Positions 26,669-36,700 of a stretch of DNA of 64,000 bases are shown in pieces (position 1 is the stretch's first letter; each line of letters opens with the position of its first letter). The stretch lies in NCBI GenBank assembly GCA_019749835.1, contig JAIEPJ010000036.1, forward strand, positions 1 to 64,000. Reading direction: 5' to 3'. The DNA is from Phreatobacter sp. (lineage in GTDB: Bacteria > Pseudomonadota > Alphaproteobacteria > Rhizobiales > Phreatobacteraceae). Under the pieces are notes generated by a model. The model worked only from the letters and a program-made list of their open reading frames with translations. It made no database searches and was not told the origin of the DNA. A program made the position numbers and the translations under genes.

Positions 26669-28144
26669 TCAGGAGAGCGAGCGCGAGGCGGTGCGCACCT
26701 TGGCGGTCGCCTCGTCGATTTCGCCGGACGACCTGGCGATCATGTTGATGCTGCTGGAGATGGCCTGGACGCCTTCGGCGGCCACGCGCATGTTAGACGA
26801 CATCTCCGCGGTCACCGCACTCTGCTCCTCGACCGCCGTGGCGATGGCCGTTGAGATTTCGCTGATCCGCATGATGGTCGTGGAGATGTCGCCGATGGCG
26901 CTGACCGCACCCTCCGTGGACGCCTGGACCGAGGCGATCTGAGCGCCGATCTCTTCGGTGGCGCGCGAGGTCTGGGTGGCGAGGCTCTTGACCTCGGAAG
27001 CGACCACCGCAAAGCCCTTGCCGGCTTCACCCGCCCGTGCCGCCTCGATCGTCGCGTTGAGGGCGAGGAGGTTGGTCTGGGCGGCAATATTGTTGATCAG
27101 CTGCACCACGTCTCCGATGCGCGCCGCGGCGGAGGACAGGCCCGACACGATCTCGCCGGTCCGCGACGCCTGTTCGACGGCACCGCCGGAAATCTCCCGG
27201 GCACTGGTCACCTGTCGGCTGATCTCGCCGACGGAAGCGGCGAGCTCTTCGGCGCCTGCGGCCACCGCCTGGACATTGCCCGATGTCTGGATCGAGGCAG
27301 CGGCGACCTGGGTCGCCTCGTGCTTGGCGCGGGATACGGCTTCACCGATGCTGCCCAGATCCCCGTCGATCTGACGCTGCACATTGCCGCGGCGTTCCTG
27401 CTCCTTGACGATCGCCGTGATGTCGGTGGCGAACTTGACCACCTTGAACGGCTTGCCGTTCATGTCGAAGATCGGGTTATAGGTCGCCTGGATCCAGATC
27501 TCCCGGCCGCCTTTGGCGATGCGCTTGTATTGCGCTGCCTGGAACTCCCCGCGGGCCAGGGAGGCCCAGAAGGCTTTGTATTCGTTGGAATGCGCTTCCG
27601 CCGGCGCGACGAACAGCGAATGGTGCCGCCCGCGGATCTCGTCGAGGCCATAGCCGACGGCGCCGAGGAAGTTCTCGTTCGCGGTGATGATCTTTCCGTC
27701 GAGCTCGAACTCGATGACCGCCTGCGCCTTGTGGATGGCGGCGAGCTGTCCCTCGATGTCGGCGCTGCGGAGCTTCTGCTCGGTGACATCGGTTGCATAT
27801 TTGGCGACCATGTAGACCCGGCCGCGGGAATCCATCACCGGATTGTAGGAGGCCTGGATCCAGACCTCCTTGCCGCCCTTGCCGATGCGCTTGTACTCGG
27901 CGACCTGGAACTTGCCGGCGCGCAGATTGTCCCAGAACTGACGATAGTCATGGCTGTCGCGCTCGTCGGCGGCAACGAACATCGAGTGGTGCTGTCCGCG
28001 GATCTCGTCGAGCCTATAGCCGACCGTCTTCAGGAAATTCTCATTGGCCGTGACGATCTTGCCGTTGGGTTCGAATTCGATCACCGCCTGCGAGCGGTCG
28101 ATGGCCGCAAGCTTGGCGGCAGCGTCGTTACGGAACAGCATCAT
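26669..28144 (-). CDS. Soluble chemoreceptor with two tandem PAS domains
   Basis: A 491-residue methyl-accepting chemotaxis protein without membrane helices, so it is cytoplasmic. PAS domain 1 is at about residues 14-128 and PAS domain 2 at about 136-250. They are near duplicates: each has AVIEFE-(P/L)[10 protein letters not shown], a GLDEIRG-type segment with HHS, and a WIQA-YNP strand. A signalling domain follows with [20 protein letters not shown] at the tip. Such receptors sense redox state, oxygen or light through flavin or haem, or bind small ligands; the cofactor cannot be read here. It is divergent from the CarH-like regulator across a promoter region with TGTACA repeats. Confidence 0.88.
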   Translation of the reverse strand: MMLFRNDAAAKLAAIDRSQAVIEFEPNGKIVTANENFLKTVGYRLDEIRGQHHSMFVAADERDSHDYRQFWDNLRAGKFQVAEYKRIGKGGKEVWIQASYNPVMDSRGRVYMVAKYATDVTEQKLRSADIEGQLAAIHKAQAVIEFELDGKIITANENFLGAVGYGLDEIRGRHHSLFVAPAEAHSNEYKAFWASLARGEFQAAQYKRIAKGGREIWIQATYNPIFDMNGKPFKVVKFATDITAIVKEQERRGNVQRQIDGDLGSIGEAVSRAKHEATQVAAASIQTSGNVQAVAAGAEELAASVGEISRQVTSAREISGGAVEQASRTGEIVSGLSSAAARIGDVVQLINNIAAQTNLLALNATIEAARAGEAGKGFAVVASEVKSLATQTSRATEEIGAQIASVQASTEGAVSAIGDISTTIMRISEISTAIATAVEEQSAVTAEMSSNMRVAAEGVQAISSSINMIARSSGEIDEATAKVRTASRSLS

Positions 28145-28324
28145 GACGTTTCCCGGTGGGTACTGGATTACTCAGACGCTATCCATCGACGGGGGCAATT
28201 AAACAAAATCTGAATCGATATGTCCGAATCGGGGTCTGCAATCTGACGTAACGGCAACCATCGGGTCGCGGACTGGGTATCGCGTTACCCTGTGGCGAAA
28301 TGTGTAATGACTTTGCAGTATGAA

Positions 28325-28343
28325 GCTGTACAGAGGCTGTACA
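28325..28343. promoter_or_regulatory. Direct repeat GCTGTACA x2 with 11-bp period (candidate CarH-type operator)
   Basis: GCTGTACA occurs at 28325-28332 and again at 28336-28343. CarH monomers bind successive 11-bp direct repeats of the form nTnnACA, and both units here match. A third unit downstream would be degenerate. The site lies 78 bp before the regulator start and overlaps a possible -10 (TACAAT, 28340-28345), which suits autorepression. Control of the divergent PAS chemoreceptor is also possible. Confidence 0.6.
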
Positions 28344-28420
28344 ATGTGCGCAAAGATCGTGGCAGTCATGCAGAATAATGTGGCGCTTTTTTGCGGTTCC
28401 AAAGGCTGTCGGGGCACTCC

Positions 28421-29308
28421 ATGAACAGGGCCATAGACATTTCGCGGCTGTCCCAACTCACCGGTGTCAATGTCTCGACCCTGCGCAGCTGGGAAACGCG
28501 GCACGCGCTGATCACGCCGTCCCGTTCGGTCGGCGGTCATCGGCTCTATTCGGCCGAGGATGTCGAGCGGCTGATGGTGATCAAGGAACTCGTCGCTGCC
28601 GGGCATCGACTCTCAGAACTGCGCGGCCTGACCACCGACCAGTTGAAGCAATTGCAGCCCTCGGTCTCCAACATTGCCTCCCTCGACCGGGACATGGTCC
28701 TCCGACTCGAACGGGCAATCGACGAGTGCGACGTGGATGCCTTCGGCATGCTCCTGCGCTTCGTTTTCGCGGCATCCCCTCCAGCCCTGGCCGTCGATGT
28801 CTATGGCCATGCGATCCGCTATATCGGCCAGCGCTGGCAGGAAGGCCGACTGGGGGTCGGCGGCGAGCACCGCCTGTCGGCCAAGGCGCGCGACATCCTC
28901 ACCGCCGCCACCAGCGCCCTGGCGCCGGCGGCCCATCGCCGTCCGATCGCCTTCGCAACGCTCGGCGACGAGCGCCACGAGCTCGGCCTCCTGGCCGGCG
29001 CCTATCTCGCGGCATCGCTCGGCCATCGCATGATCTATTTCGGTGCGGGCATGCCGGCGCGAGCCCTTGCCGCTGACGTGGCCGAGGCCGAGGCTGCACT
29101 CCTCGTCATCAGTGCGGTGCACAGCGTCCCCGGCGGTTCCCTGCAGGAAGACCTGGTCTGGCTCGACCGCGGACTCTCCGAGGACATTCCCATCTGGATC
29201 GGCGCCCATGAGGCAACCATCGAGCATCTGGTCGTGCCGTCACGGATGGTCGTCGTGCGTGATTATGCGGAGTTTCGGCGGCGCCTGAGCATGACCTTCG
29301 AGTCCTGA
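28421..29308 (+). CDS. MerR-type, cobalamin-binding regulator (CarH/LitR-like photoreceptor)
   Basis: A 295-residue repressor-like protein. The MerR helix-turn-helix occupies residues 5-75 (ISRLSQLTGVNVSTLRSWE). The four-helix B12-binding domain follows at about 88-165, then a Rossmann-type B12 domain at about 174-290. It keeps W139-x9-E149-H150, the motif that caps adenosylcobalamin in light-sensing CarH, and E184-x-H186-x-x-G189, whose His is the lower cobalt ligand. In CarH, dark AdoCbl drives tetramer formation and DNA binding, and light breaks the tetramer. The ATG at 28421 is preferred to an in-frame TTG at 28391. The promoter region has TGTACA repeats. Light sensing is inferred from motifs. 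Confidence 0.85.
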   Translation: MNRAIDISRLSQLTGVNVSTLRSWETRHALITPSRSVGGHRLYSAEDVERLMVIKELVAAGHRLSELRGLTTDQLKQLQPSVSNIASLDRDMVLRLERAIDECDVDAFGMLLRFVFAASPPALAVDVYGHAIRYIGQRWQEGRLGVGGEHRLSAKARDILTAATSALAPAAHRRPIAFATLGDERHELGLLAGAYLAASLGHRMIYFGAGMPARALAADVAEAEAALLVISAVHSVPGGSLQEDLVWLDRGLSEDIPIWIGAHEATIEHLVVPSRMVVVRDYAEFRRRLSMTFES

Positions 29309-29374
29309 GGCGGGCAGGCCGGCGTTCAGATCGACGTCGGCGGCTAGTGCGCCTTCGGGGTTCCCCTGGCGGGC

Positions 29375-30196
29375 CTAGTCGAGGAGGTCGTCGCCATCGA
29401 CGCGGCGCAGGTCGAAGGAAAAGACCCGCGTCGCCGCGTCTCCGCGCAAGAAGCCGATGCCGAAAGCCTTCCACCGGACGTTGCGCACCTGGCCCGCCGA
29501 GAATGTCATGACGGAATGGCCGGCGAGCGCCTCGCTGGAGAGCAGCGCACCGCGGATGATCGCCTCAAGCTTGTCTGACAGGCTTTCGACCAGCGCGAGG
29601 ACGTTCTGACGGATCACCATCCGCTTGTCCCGCACATTGATGCACTTCAGGAAGGCGGCGTTGCAGTTGAGGATCGTGCCGTCGCGGGCGAGGACGACCA
29701 TGCAACTGGTGGATTCGGCGATGAGCGTATCGAGACTGGTTCGCAATGCGCCGACCATCGCCGCCTGGCGTCTTTCCTTCTCGCATTTGCGATAGAGACC
29801 CACCACCACCGGGTGTCCGGCCAGCCATTTCAGCACGCAGACCGACTCGATCTCGCTGCCGGCATGGTCGAGGTCGTCGAAACGGAAATGATCGGGCCCG
29901 GCACTGCCGGCATCAATCGCCTGTTTCAGATGGGCGCGGAACTTGGCGGCATCCTCGTCATGGGCCTGCTTCAGCAGATCCGTGAGGGTCGCCTTGATGA
30001 CCACCGTCCGCTCGTTCGCATCGACGGTCTCCCAACGAACCCGCTCGGTCTTCAGGTCGATGGACCAGCTGTGAATGCCCAGACGGTTGAGCAGCTCGCT
30101 ATGGCGCGGCGCTTCGGCCGGTTCGTCGGGCAATGGCGGCGGTGAGGCGTTTCCGGGACGTCCTAGGATGGCGGTCGGCGACAGAAGCAGGGACAT
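29375..30196 (-). CDS. PAS-domain protein without recognised output domain
   Basis: A 273-residue cytoplasmic protein. The N-terminal half (about residues 40-140) looks like one PAS fold (IHSWSIDLKTERVRWETVD), and a second PAS-like domain spans about 165-270 (LIAESTSCMVVLARDGTILNCNAAFLKCINV). No kinase, GGDEF, EAL, helix-turn-helix or chemoreceptor domain is present. I chose the ATG at 30196 because GGGAGGG lies just upstream and the sequence before it has no domain character. It is convergent with the CarH-like gene. It may sense or scaffold for a partner protein; its function is unknown. Confidence 0.7.
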   Translation of the reverse strand: MSLLLSPTAILGRPGNASPPPLPDEPAEAPRHSELLNRLGIHSWSIDLKTERVRWETVDANERTVVIKATLTDLLKQAHDEDAAKFRAHLKQAIDAGSAGPDHFRFDDLDHAGSEIESVCVLKWLAGHPVVVGLYRKCEKERRQAAMVGALRTSLDTLIAESTSCMVVLARDGTILNCNAAFLKCINVRDKRMVIRQNVLALVESLSDKLEAIIRGALLSSEALAGHSVMTFSAGQVRNVRWKAFGIGFLRGDAATRVFSFDLRRVDGDDLLD

Positions 30197-30317
30197 GGCA
30201 AGACCCTCCCTTCGAACCGATCTTCGCAAAAATCCATAAAACAAACGAGAAAATAGAAGGAAAATGAGGGTGTAACGCGATGTCGACCAGCGGGTTAACG
30301 GCAACGCCGGATCCGGG

Positions 30318-31199
30318 TCAGGCACCCAGAGGTTTGACGTCCACCGCTACCGCGATGTCATGGTCACCGGCGGCGATGACCACGCCGCCATTTGGTGCGA
30401 CGTCGACGAAATCGCGACCGATGGCCAGGACGATATGGTCCTCGCCGACGATCAGTCCGTTGGTCGGGTCGAGCCCCCACCATCCCAGTTCAGGTCCGCA
30501 CCAGAGCGACACCCAGGCATGGGTCGCGTCCGCACCTTCGAGGCGCGGCTTGCCGGCGGGCGGAATGGTGCGCAGGAAGCCCGAGACATAGGCCGCAGGC
30601 AGGCCGAGCCCGCGCAGGCCCGAGATCATGATGTGGGTGAAGTCCTGGCAGACGCCGCGGCGCATGGCGAAGGCTTTGGCGGCCGGCGTCGAGGTGTCGG
30701 TGGCGCCCGGCGCATAGGTGAAGTCGTCGCGGATGCGTTTGGCCAGGTCGAAGGCGGCTTCGAGAACAGGACGGCCTGGTGGAAACGATGCACTGGCATA
30801 GGCGCGGATCATCGGGTCGCGCGGCACATAGGTCGAGGGGAACAGCGCGTGGACCGGCGACGACGGCGACATGTCGGCGCTGGCGAAAGCGGTCTCGCGC
30901 ACCCGCTCCCATGGCGGGTCCATTCCGGGCAGCGGCCGGCTCGTCCCCGCCACGGTGATGTCCGCCCGCATCTCGATCGTCAGGGCCCGGTGCGGGTGGT
31001 CGAAATCGAGGAAGATACGGCGGTTTCCAAAGAAGTCGGTGTCGTCGCGGCGCATGGCCGGGCTCGGCGTGATGGTGATGTCGCAATGCGAGACGGTCTG
31101 GCCCGGTCGGTCGACCGGCACGATGCGCAGCACGTGCTGGGCGAACACCACCGGGCGGGCATAGCTGTAATCGGTGACCTGGCGGACCTGGTAGCGCAT
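30318..31199 (-). CDS. Transglutaminase-like cysteine protease-fold protein
   Basis: A 293-residue protein with an N-terminal transglutaminase beta domain (MRYQVRQVTDYSYARPV) and a core transglutaminase domain. The Cys-His-Asp triad is visible as Cys184 in MRRGVCQDFTH, His227 in DATHAWVSLW and Asp244 in GLDPTNG. Such bacterial enzymes are thought to act as peptidases or to cut or form isopeptide bonds. No signal peptide is seen. Its ATG overlaps the stop of the ATP-grasp/alpha-E gene by one base, so the two are translationally coupled. It is the last gene of a three-gene operon with DUF2126 and ATP-grasp partners. Confidence 0.88.
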   Translation of the reverse strand: MRYQVRQVTDYSYARPVVFAQHVLRIVPVDRPGQTVSHCDITITPSPAMRRDDTDFFGNRRIFLDFDHPHRALTIEMRADITVAGTSRPLPGMDPPWERVRETAFASADMSPSSPVHALFPSTYVPRDPMIRAYASASFPPGRPVLEAAFDLAKRIRDDFTYAPGATDTSTPAAKAFAMRRGVCQDFTHIMISGLRGLGLPAAYVSGFLRTIPPAGKPRLEGADATHAWVSLWCGPELGWWGLDPTNGLIVGEDHIVLAIGRDFVDVAPNGGVVIAAGDHDIAVAVDVKPLGA

Positions 31200-33700
31200 C
31201 AGAACAGATCACTGGCTGCGGCACCGACGGGATTCGCCCCGTCGCGATGCGTGAAATAGCGCTCGGAGACCTCGTCGGAGATCGCCATCAGCCGCTGCTC
31301 GATGGCGAGGATCTGGCGGCCGTCGAGCGTATGGGCATCGGCCGTCTGCAGGTCGACCCGCGTCCGGGCGATCAGCTTCTCCGGCACGTTCAGCCGACCG
31401 TCGGCGGCATGGTCGGGCAGGTGCGCCAGATGGTCGGCGATCCGCTCGACCTGGAAGGCGACGGAGCGGGGATTGTTGGGATCGAGCACGACGAGGTCCA
31501 GCACCGGCGCCCGCGCGGCGATCATCACGTAGCGGCGCCGGTAGGTGATCTGGCTGTCTGCCAGCGCCAGCAGCAGGTCGAGCCCTGCCGTCCCCGAACG
31601 CGCATCGCCGAAATTGCGTCCAAACCGGCAGATGGCCAGCGCCCGCTCGATCCGCTTGCCGATCTTCAGGAAGCGCCAGCCGATCAGCTGGTTCATGTTC
31701 TCCTGGGTGAGGCCTGAAAAGACCGCGGCGAGCCTGAGTCCGGTCTCGACCCGGTCGAGGGCGCCGGCTTCCATACGCTTGTCGCCTTCCGCCAGATGGA
31801 CCATGTCGTTGATGGTCTTCCAGGCGTCGGGCGAGAACCGGTCGCGGATGACGGAGGCGGCATTGTGCGCCGCCCGCGCCAGCGACAGCAGCCCGCCCGG
31901 CGCGCGTCCATGCAGCACGGCCGCCGCGACGGCCTGCGGCTCGGTGAGCACGGTGTCCTTCGGCAGGGCCTCCCAGGTCACCAGCAGATCGACCAGGCGC
32001 TTGAGCATGTCCGGCCCTGTCGTCTCGCCGCTGCCGACCTGGTCGCCGAGCGCGCGCAGGAGGCGCAGCGTCCCCTCGGCCCGCTCCATGTAGCGGGCGA
32101 GCCAGAACAGGTTGTCCGCGGCGCGGCTGGGGAGGGACGAGGTCGAGCGCCTGAGCTCGATCTTGTCGGGCGTCGGCAGCAGCGTCGTTTCCGCCACCGG
32201 CCCCTCCGCCAGGACGCAGACATCGGCGGAGCGGCCGTCGCGCTGCATCGTCACAGCCCGGGCATCGACGCGGTCGCCGATGCGGCAGAAGCCGCCGGGC
32301 ATCACCTCCCAGCCGTCACCGACCCGCGCCAGGAACAGGCGCAGGATGAACGGCCGCGGCTCCAGATAGCCGTCGTTCCAGACCGGCATGGTCGAGAGCT
32401 TGACGACCTCCTGGGCGACGAAGTCGGACCCGCGCAGGCGGATTTCCTCGGCCAGCCGCAGGCGGTGCTCCGGCGACAAGCTTGAGGCCAGGACCGCACC
32501 GTCGTCGAGGAGCCCGGGAATGGTCTGGGTGAAGGCCGGTGCGATCACGAAGGACTCAAGATCGGCGATGACGGCGCCGCGCTCCAGCGGCTGGCCGCAC
32601 CACCAAGTCGCCACATGCGGGATGGCGAGATCGCGGCCGAGGCGCGCGCGGGCGACCGAGGGCAGGAAGGCGAGCAGGGATCGCGCCTCCAGCACCCCCG
32701 ATCCCAGCGCATTGGCCAGGGTCACCTTGCCAGAGCGGATGGCGTGCACGAGGCCGGCGACGCCGAGCTGCGAGCGCGGATTGAGCTCCAGCGGATCGGC
32801 GAAATCGGCGTCGAGCCGGCGCCAGACCATTTCCAGCTTCTTCAGGCCCGAGACCGTGCGGACATAAAGCGTGTCGTCGCGCACGGTCAGATCGGCGCCT
32901 TCGGCCAGGAGGAAGCCGAGATAGCGGGCCAGGAAGGCATGTTCGAAATAGGTCTCGTTGAGCGGCCCTGGCGTCAGCACCGCGACGCGCGAATTCGTTG
33001 CGGCCGCATGCGAGGAGAATTCCGAACGCAGCGACTGGAAGAAGCCGGCGAGCCGCTCGACCGGCAGGTTGCGGTAGATTTCCGGGAGCGAGCGCGCCAT
33101 GGCGAGCCGGTTCTGCAACGCATAGCCGGCACCCGATGGGGCCTGCGCCCGATCGCCTAGAACCCACCAGCGGCCGTCCGGCCCGCGGCCGACATCGACG
33201 GCATAGTAGAGCAGGTGGGAGCCACCACGCGGCGGGGTGCCGACCAGAGGTCGCAGGAAGTCCGGGGATCCGGCGATGGTCGCGCCGGGGACCAGTCCGT
33301 CGCGCACCAGATCGGCGGGACCGAACAGGTCCTTCAGGACAATTTCGAGCAGCTCCGCCCTCTCGCGCAGGCCTTCCGAGAGGGCTTTCCACTCGTCGGG
33401 GGCGATGACCAGCGGCAGATGGGCGAGCGGCCAGGCCCGCTCGCCGCTCTTCGGATCGTCATAGACGCGGTAATAGACGCCGGAATCGCGCATGTAGCGG
33501 TCTGCGCCCGAGAAACGCTTCTCGAGTTCCCGCGGCCCGAGATCGGCGAGGGTGGCCAGCACCGGCTTCCAGTGCTCGCGCGGTTCGCCCTTCTCATCGA
33601 GGATCTCGTCATAGACGCCGGGCACCGGCTGATAGCGCGCCAGCATCGCCAGGATGCGCTCGGCGCGGTGATCGGTCGTGCGTTGGCTCCGGAAGGTCAT
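31199..33700 (-). CDS. Circularly permuted type-2 ATP-grasp / alpha-E fusion protein
   Basis: An 833-residue fusion. The N-terminal two thirds (about residues 1-480) is a circularly permuted ATP-grasp domain of the DUF404/407 group (VYDEILDEKGEPREHWKPVL, YYRVYDDPKSGERAWPL, AVLTPGPLNETYFEHAFLARYLGFLL). The C-terminal third (about 510-820) is the alpha-E domain with its conserved ER (LFWLARYMERAEGTLRLLRAL). In many bacteria these are two adjacent genes. Comparative genomics predicts that the family makes ATP-dependent peptide bonds. It sits 6 bp after the DUF2126 gene and overlaps the transglutaminase. The product of the pathway is unknown. Confidence 0.88.
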   Translation of the reverse strand: MTFRSQRTTDHRAERILAMLARYQPVPGVYDEILDEKGEPREHWKPVLATLADLGPRELEKRFSGADRYMRDSGVYYRVYDDPKSGERAWPLAHLPLVIAPDEWKALSEGLRERAELLEIVLKDLFGPADLVRDGLVPGATIAGSPDFLRPLVGTPPRGGSHLLYYAVDVGRGPDGRWWVLGDRAQAPSGAGYALQNRLAMARSLPEIYRNLPVERLAGFFQSLRSEFSSHAAATNSRVAVLTPGPLNETYFEHAFLARYLGFLLAEGADLTVRDDTLYVRTVSGLKKLEMVWRRLDADFADPLELNPRSQLGVAGLVHAIRSGKVTLANALGSGVLEARSLLAFLPSVARARLGRDLAIPHVATWWCGQPLERGAVIADLESFVIAPAFTQTIPGLLDDGAVLASSLSPEHRLRLAEEIRLRGSDFVAQEVVKLSTMPVWNDGYLEPRPFILRLFLARVGDGWEVMPGGFCRIGDRVDARAVTMQRDGRSADVCVLAEGPVAETTLLPTPDKIELRRSTSSLPSRAADNLFWLARYMERAEGTLRLLRALGDQVGSGETTGPDMLKRLVDLLVTWEALPKDTVLTEPQAVAAAVLHGRAPGGLLSLARAAHNAASVIRDRFSPDAWKTINDMVHLAEGDKRMEAGALDRVETGLRLAAVFSGLTQENMNQLIGWRFLKIGKRIERALAICRFGRNFGDARSGTAGLDLLLALADSQITYRRRYVMIAARAPVLDLVVLDPNNPRSVAFQVERIADHLAHLPDHAADGRLNVPEKLIARTRVDLQTADAHTLDGRQILAIEQRLMAISDEVSERYFTHRDGANPVGAAASDLF

Positions 33701-33706
33701 GGTGTC

Positions 33707-36700
33707 TCAATGCACCGGCGGACGGCGCAGGTCGAGGGTCGCGGGAAACTCTCCCGACCGCTCACCGCGCGGCGGATCGACCAGGCCCGGCGTATGGCCG
33801 TGATCCTGGAACCGGGCGCGACGGCGGGCCTCGGCCTCATAGGCATTGACCGGGAAGGTGTCGTAATTGCGCCCGCCGGGATGGGCGACGTGGTAGACGC
33901 AGCCTCCCATCGACCGGCGGCTCCAGACATCGACAATGTCGAAGGTCAGCGGCGCGTGGACCGGGATGGTCGGATGCAGTCCGGACGGCGGCTGCCAGGC
34001 CTTGTAGCGCACGCCGCCGACGAATTCGCCGCTGCGTCCCGTGGCTGTCAGCGGCACCGGTCGGCCGTTGCAGGTGACCGTGTGGCGTTCGGGCTGCAGG
34101 CCGACCAGCCGCACCTGCAGGCGCTCCACGGAGGAATCGACAAAGCGCACGGTGCCGCCGATCGCTCCTTCCTCGCCGAGCACGTGCCACGGCTCCAGCG
34201 CCTGCCGGATCTCCATGCGCACGCCCGCATGGTCGACCTGGCCAGCCAGCGGAAAGCGGAATTCGAACTGCGCCTCGAACCAGGCGGGGTCGAAAGCATA
34301 GCCGGCGCGGCCGAGATCGCCGAGCACGCCGAGAAAATCCTCCCAGACGAAATGCGGCAGCATGAACCGGTCGTGCAGCGCCGTGCCCCAGCGCACCAGC
34401 GGGCCGTCCTTCGGCTCCTTCCAGAACCAGGCGACGAGGGCGCGGATGAGCAACTGCTGGGCAAGGCTCATCCGCGGGTCGGGAGGCATTTCGAAGCCGC
34501 GGAACTCGACCAGGCCGAGGCGGCCCGACGGGCTGTCGGGCGAGAACAGCTTGTCGATACACAGCTCGGTCCGGTGGGTGTTGCCGGTGGAATCGACCAG
34601 GAGGTTGCGGAACAGCCGGTCGACCAGCCAGGGCGCGGGCGCATCGCCGGCGCCGGGCTTCGGCACCATGGCCATGGCGATCTCGAGCTCGTAGAGCCCG
34701 TCATGGCGCGCCTCGTCGACCCGCGGCGCCTGGCTCGTTGGTCCGATGAAAAGCCCGGAGAACAGGTAGGACAGCGAGGGGTGACGCTGCCAGTAGAGGA
34801 CCAGGCTCTTGAGGAGATCAGGTCGCCGCAGGAAGGGGGAATCGGCCGGCCGCGCTCCGCCGACGACCACGTGGTTGCCGCCGCCGGTGCCGGTATGGCG
34901 GCCGTCGAGCATGAACTTTTCGGTTCCGAGGCGCGCCAGCCGCGCCTCCTCGTAGAGGCCTTGCGTGATCGCGACGCAGTCGCGCCATGAGGCCGCCGGG
35001 TGGACATTCACCTCGATCACGCCGGGATCGGGCGTCACCTTGATGACGTTGAGACGGGGATCCGTCGGCGGCGGATAGCCCTCGACATGCACGGTAAGGC
35101 CGAGCTCCTTGGCGGTGGCCTCGGTGGCGGTGAGGAGTTCGAGATAGTCTTCCAGCCGCTCGGTCGGCGGCATGAAGACGCAGAGCCGTCCGTCACGCGG
35201 CTCGACCGCCAGCGCGGTGCGGACCGAATTGTCTTCGGTCAGAACCTGTTCGACCTGCTCTGTCCGGTCCGCCTCGCGCTCGCGCTCGCCGGAGACGCGC
35301 TGGGCGATCCGCCCCTCGATCTCGTGGGGATCCGGCAGGTCGGTCGGTACGGTCCAGGGGTCGGCAGCGACCACATAGGGATATGAGGCCGGCGGCACAT
35401 AGGGCAGGGAGGCGAGGGGAAGGCGGTAGCCGACCGGGCTGTCGCCGGGCACGAGGAACAGCTTCTCGCGCTTCAGCTTCCACTTCTCCGTCATCCAGTT
35501 GGATTTGGCCGGAGCGGCGTTCCAGCGCTGGATGGGCAGGACATAGCCCGATGGATGGGTCAGGCCGCGCGCGAAGACGCGCGCGATGCGGGCGCGGGCC
35601 TCCGCATCCTCGAGCTTGGAATCCAGCGCATCGACATTGACCGGAAGCTCGGCTTCCTTGATGACCCAGTGGGCCGGGTCTTCATAGGCGGGGAGCGCCG
35701 CCTCGCCGTCGAGGCCGAGTTTCTCGGCGATCCCTGCGGCGAGCGCCCCGGCGCCGTCGATCGTCGCCGGCGTTGCCGCCGCCTCGCGGGCGATCAGGCT
35801 TTCGTCGCGCCAGACCGGCTTGCCGTCGCGGCGCCAGTAGAGGGCAAAGGTCCAGCGCGGCAGACTTTCGCCGGGATACCACTTGCCCTGGCCGTAATGG
35901 AGGAAGCCGCCGGGGGCGAACGTGTCGCGCAGCCGCCGGATGAGGGCGTCGGCCCGTTCCCGCTTGGTCGGTCCGACGGCGGCGGTGTTCCACTCCTCAC
36001 CCTCGTAATCGTCGATGGAGATGAACGTGGGCTCGCCGCCCATGGTGAGACGGACGTCACCGGCCGCGAGGTCTGCATCGACGCGATCGCCGAGGGCGTC
36101 GAGGCGCTGCCAGGCCTCGTCGGAAAAGGGCGCGGTAACGCGCGGGCGCTCGTCGATGCGGTCGACGCGCATGTCGAAGGCGAAGGACACCTCCGCCGGT
36201 TCGACGGCTCCGGAGATCGGTGCAGCCGAGCGGTAGTGCGGGGTCGCTGCCAGGGGGATATGGCCCTCGCCGCAGAGCAGGCCCGATGTCGGATCGAGGC
36301 CGATCCAGCCGGCGCCCGGAATATAGATCTCGGTCCAGGCATGGAGGTCGGTGAAATCCTTGTCCGTGCCCGCCGGTCCATCCAGCGCCTTGAGGTCCGG
36401 CTTCAGCTGGATGAGGTAGCCCGAGACGAAGCGGGCGGCGAGGCCGAGGCGCCGTGCCAGCTGCACAAGCAGCCAGGCCGAATCGCGGCAGGACCCGGAG
36501 GCGTTCTCCAGGGTCTCGTCGGGCGTCTGCACGCCAGGTTCCATCCTCACGATGTAGCGGATGTCCTGCTGCAGCTTCTGGTTGAGGGCAACCAGGAAGT
36601 CGATCGTCTGTTTCGGCCCGCGCGGAATGCCGGCGAGGTAGCGCTCGAACGGTGCCTCGGTGGGCTCGATGGCGAGATAGGGGGCCAGCTCCTCGGCGAG

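Noticed and set aside
28347-28354. A third 11-bp repeat unit after the two TGTACA boxes
   Set aside because: At the expected phase the sequence TGCGCAAA matches the unit at only three of eight positions, so I report two units only.
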